42,048 bases of DNA, from NCBI GenBank assembly GCA_017882455.1, contig JADGPL010000025.1, positions 1 through 42,048 of the forward strand, read 5' to 3'. Below, in pieces: positions 42,012 to 42,048 of this stretch (the first letter of the stretch is position 1; every line of letters begins with the position of its first letter). Source of the stretch: Solirubrobacteraceae bacterium. GTDB lineage: Bacteria; Actinomycetota; Thermoleophilia; Solirubrobacterales; Solirubrobacteraceae. Position numbers and translations under genes: made by a program. The notes beneath the pieces are model-generated. The model did not search any database. It had not been told where the DNA came from and was given only the letters and a program-made list of their open reading frames with translations.

Positions 42012-42017
42012 ATTGTA
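42012..42017 (-). promoter_or_regulatory. Probable -10 element of sufB
   Basis: On the minus strand TACAAT lies about 50 bp before the sufB ATG, giving a leader of about 43 nt with a GAGGAG ribosome binding site. The -35 (CCGGTT at 17-nt spacing) is poor. The presence of a promoter here suggests sufB heads its own transcript. Confidence 0.4.
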
Positions 42018-42048
42018 TCGGGCCGCGGGCGCGTAACCGGAGCGGCGA

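Overview
The window is about 42 kb of very GC-rich, densely packed bacterial DNA. It holds 32 protein genes (one cut by the left edge) and no recognisable RNA gene, insertion sequence, prophage or CRISPR array. The gene set suggests a high-GC actinobacterium, most likely of the Thermoleophilia/Solirubrobacterales type. The basis is paired Mce-type YrbE permeases, a MarP-like periplasmic protease, a WS/DGAT acyltransferase, an AddAB-like nuclease pair, a SufB/SufT-type Fe-S system and a secreted Ig-like protein. The lineage is inferred from gene content; no rRNA is present to confirm it.

Layout. 1-749 (minus): 5' part of htpX. 840-6120 (plus): lgt, then lysA-hom-thrC-thrB, an aspartate-family amino-acid operon with overlapping or nearly abutting genes. 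6102-7595 (minus): an orphan ParA-type ATPase downstream of a zinc-ribbon/FHA protein. 7843-9313 (plus): a small Cys-rich protein, an SRPBCC protein and a lipoprotein. 9343-12294: a MecA-like penicillin-binding protein (minus) divergent from a MarP-like CvpA/trypsin protease (plus). 12329-14860: a GntR regulator divergent from two MlaE/YrbE permeases, with an operator-like palindrome over the permease promoter. 14885-17203: type IA topoisomerase (topB-like). 17325-23602: AddB-like and AddA-like helicase-nucleases. 23789-30045: gltB-gltD. 30139-33830: flavin monooxygenase, a zinc-knuckle/HhH-like protein, an unknown helical protein and a methyltransferase. 33873-36613: SufT-like factor, WS/DGAT acyltransferase (minus) and ispH. 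36688-39680: metallophosphoesterase and a secreted Ig-like/coiled-coil protein. 39747-41961 (minus): sufB followed by a thioredoxin-fold protein with a degenerate active site.

How the genes work together. LysA, Hom, ThrC and ThrB carry out the late steps of lysine and threonine synthesis, and GltBD supplies glutamate nitrogen. Lgt, the PBP, the MarP-like protease and HtpX act at the envelope. SufB and the SufT-like protein build Fe-S clusters, which GltB, GltD, IspH and probably both Add subunits need.

Points worth a second look. About a dozen genes have a TANNNT-like -10 hexamer ending only 6-8 nt before the start codon and no Shine-Dalgarno, which points to leaderless transcripts. Both Add subunits carry Fe-S-type nuclease cysteines. 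The GntR/YrbE divergent promoter is unusually readable. The YrbE pair has no Mce or ATPase partner here. Short in-phase tandem duplications sit beside stop codons.
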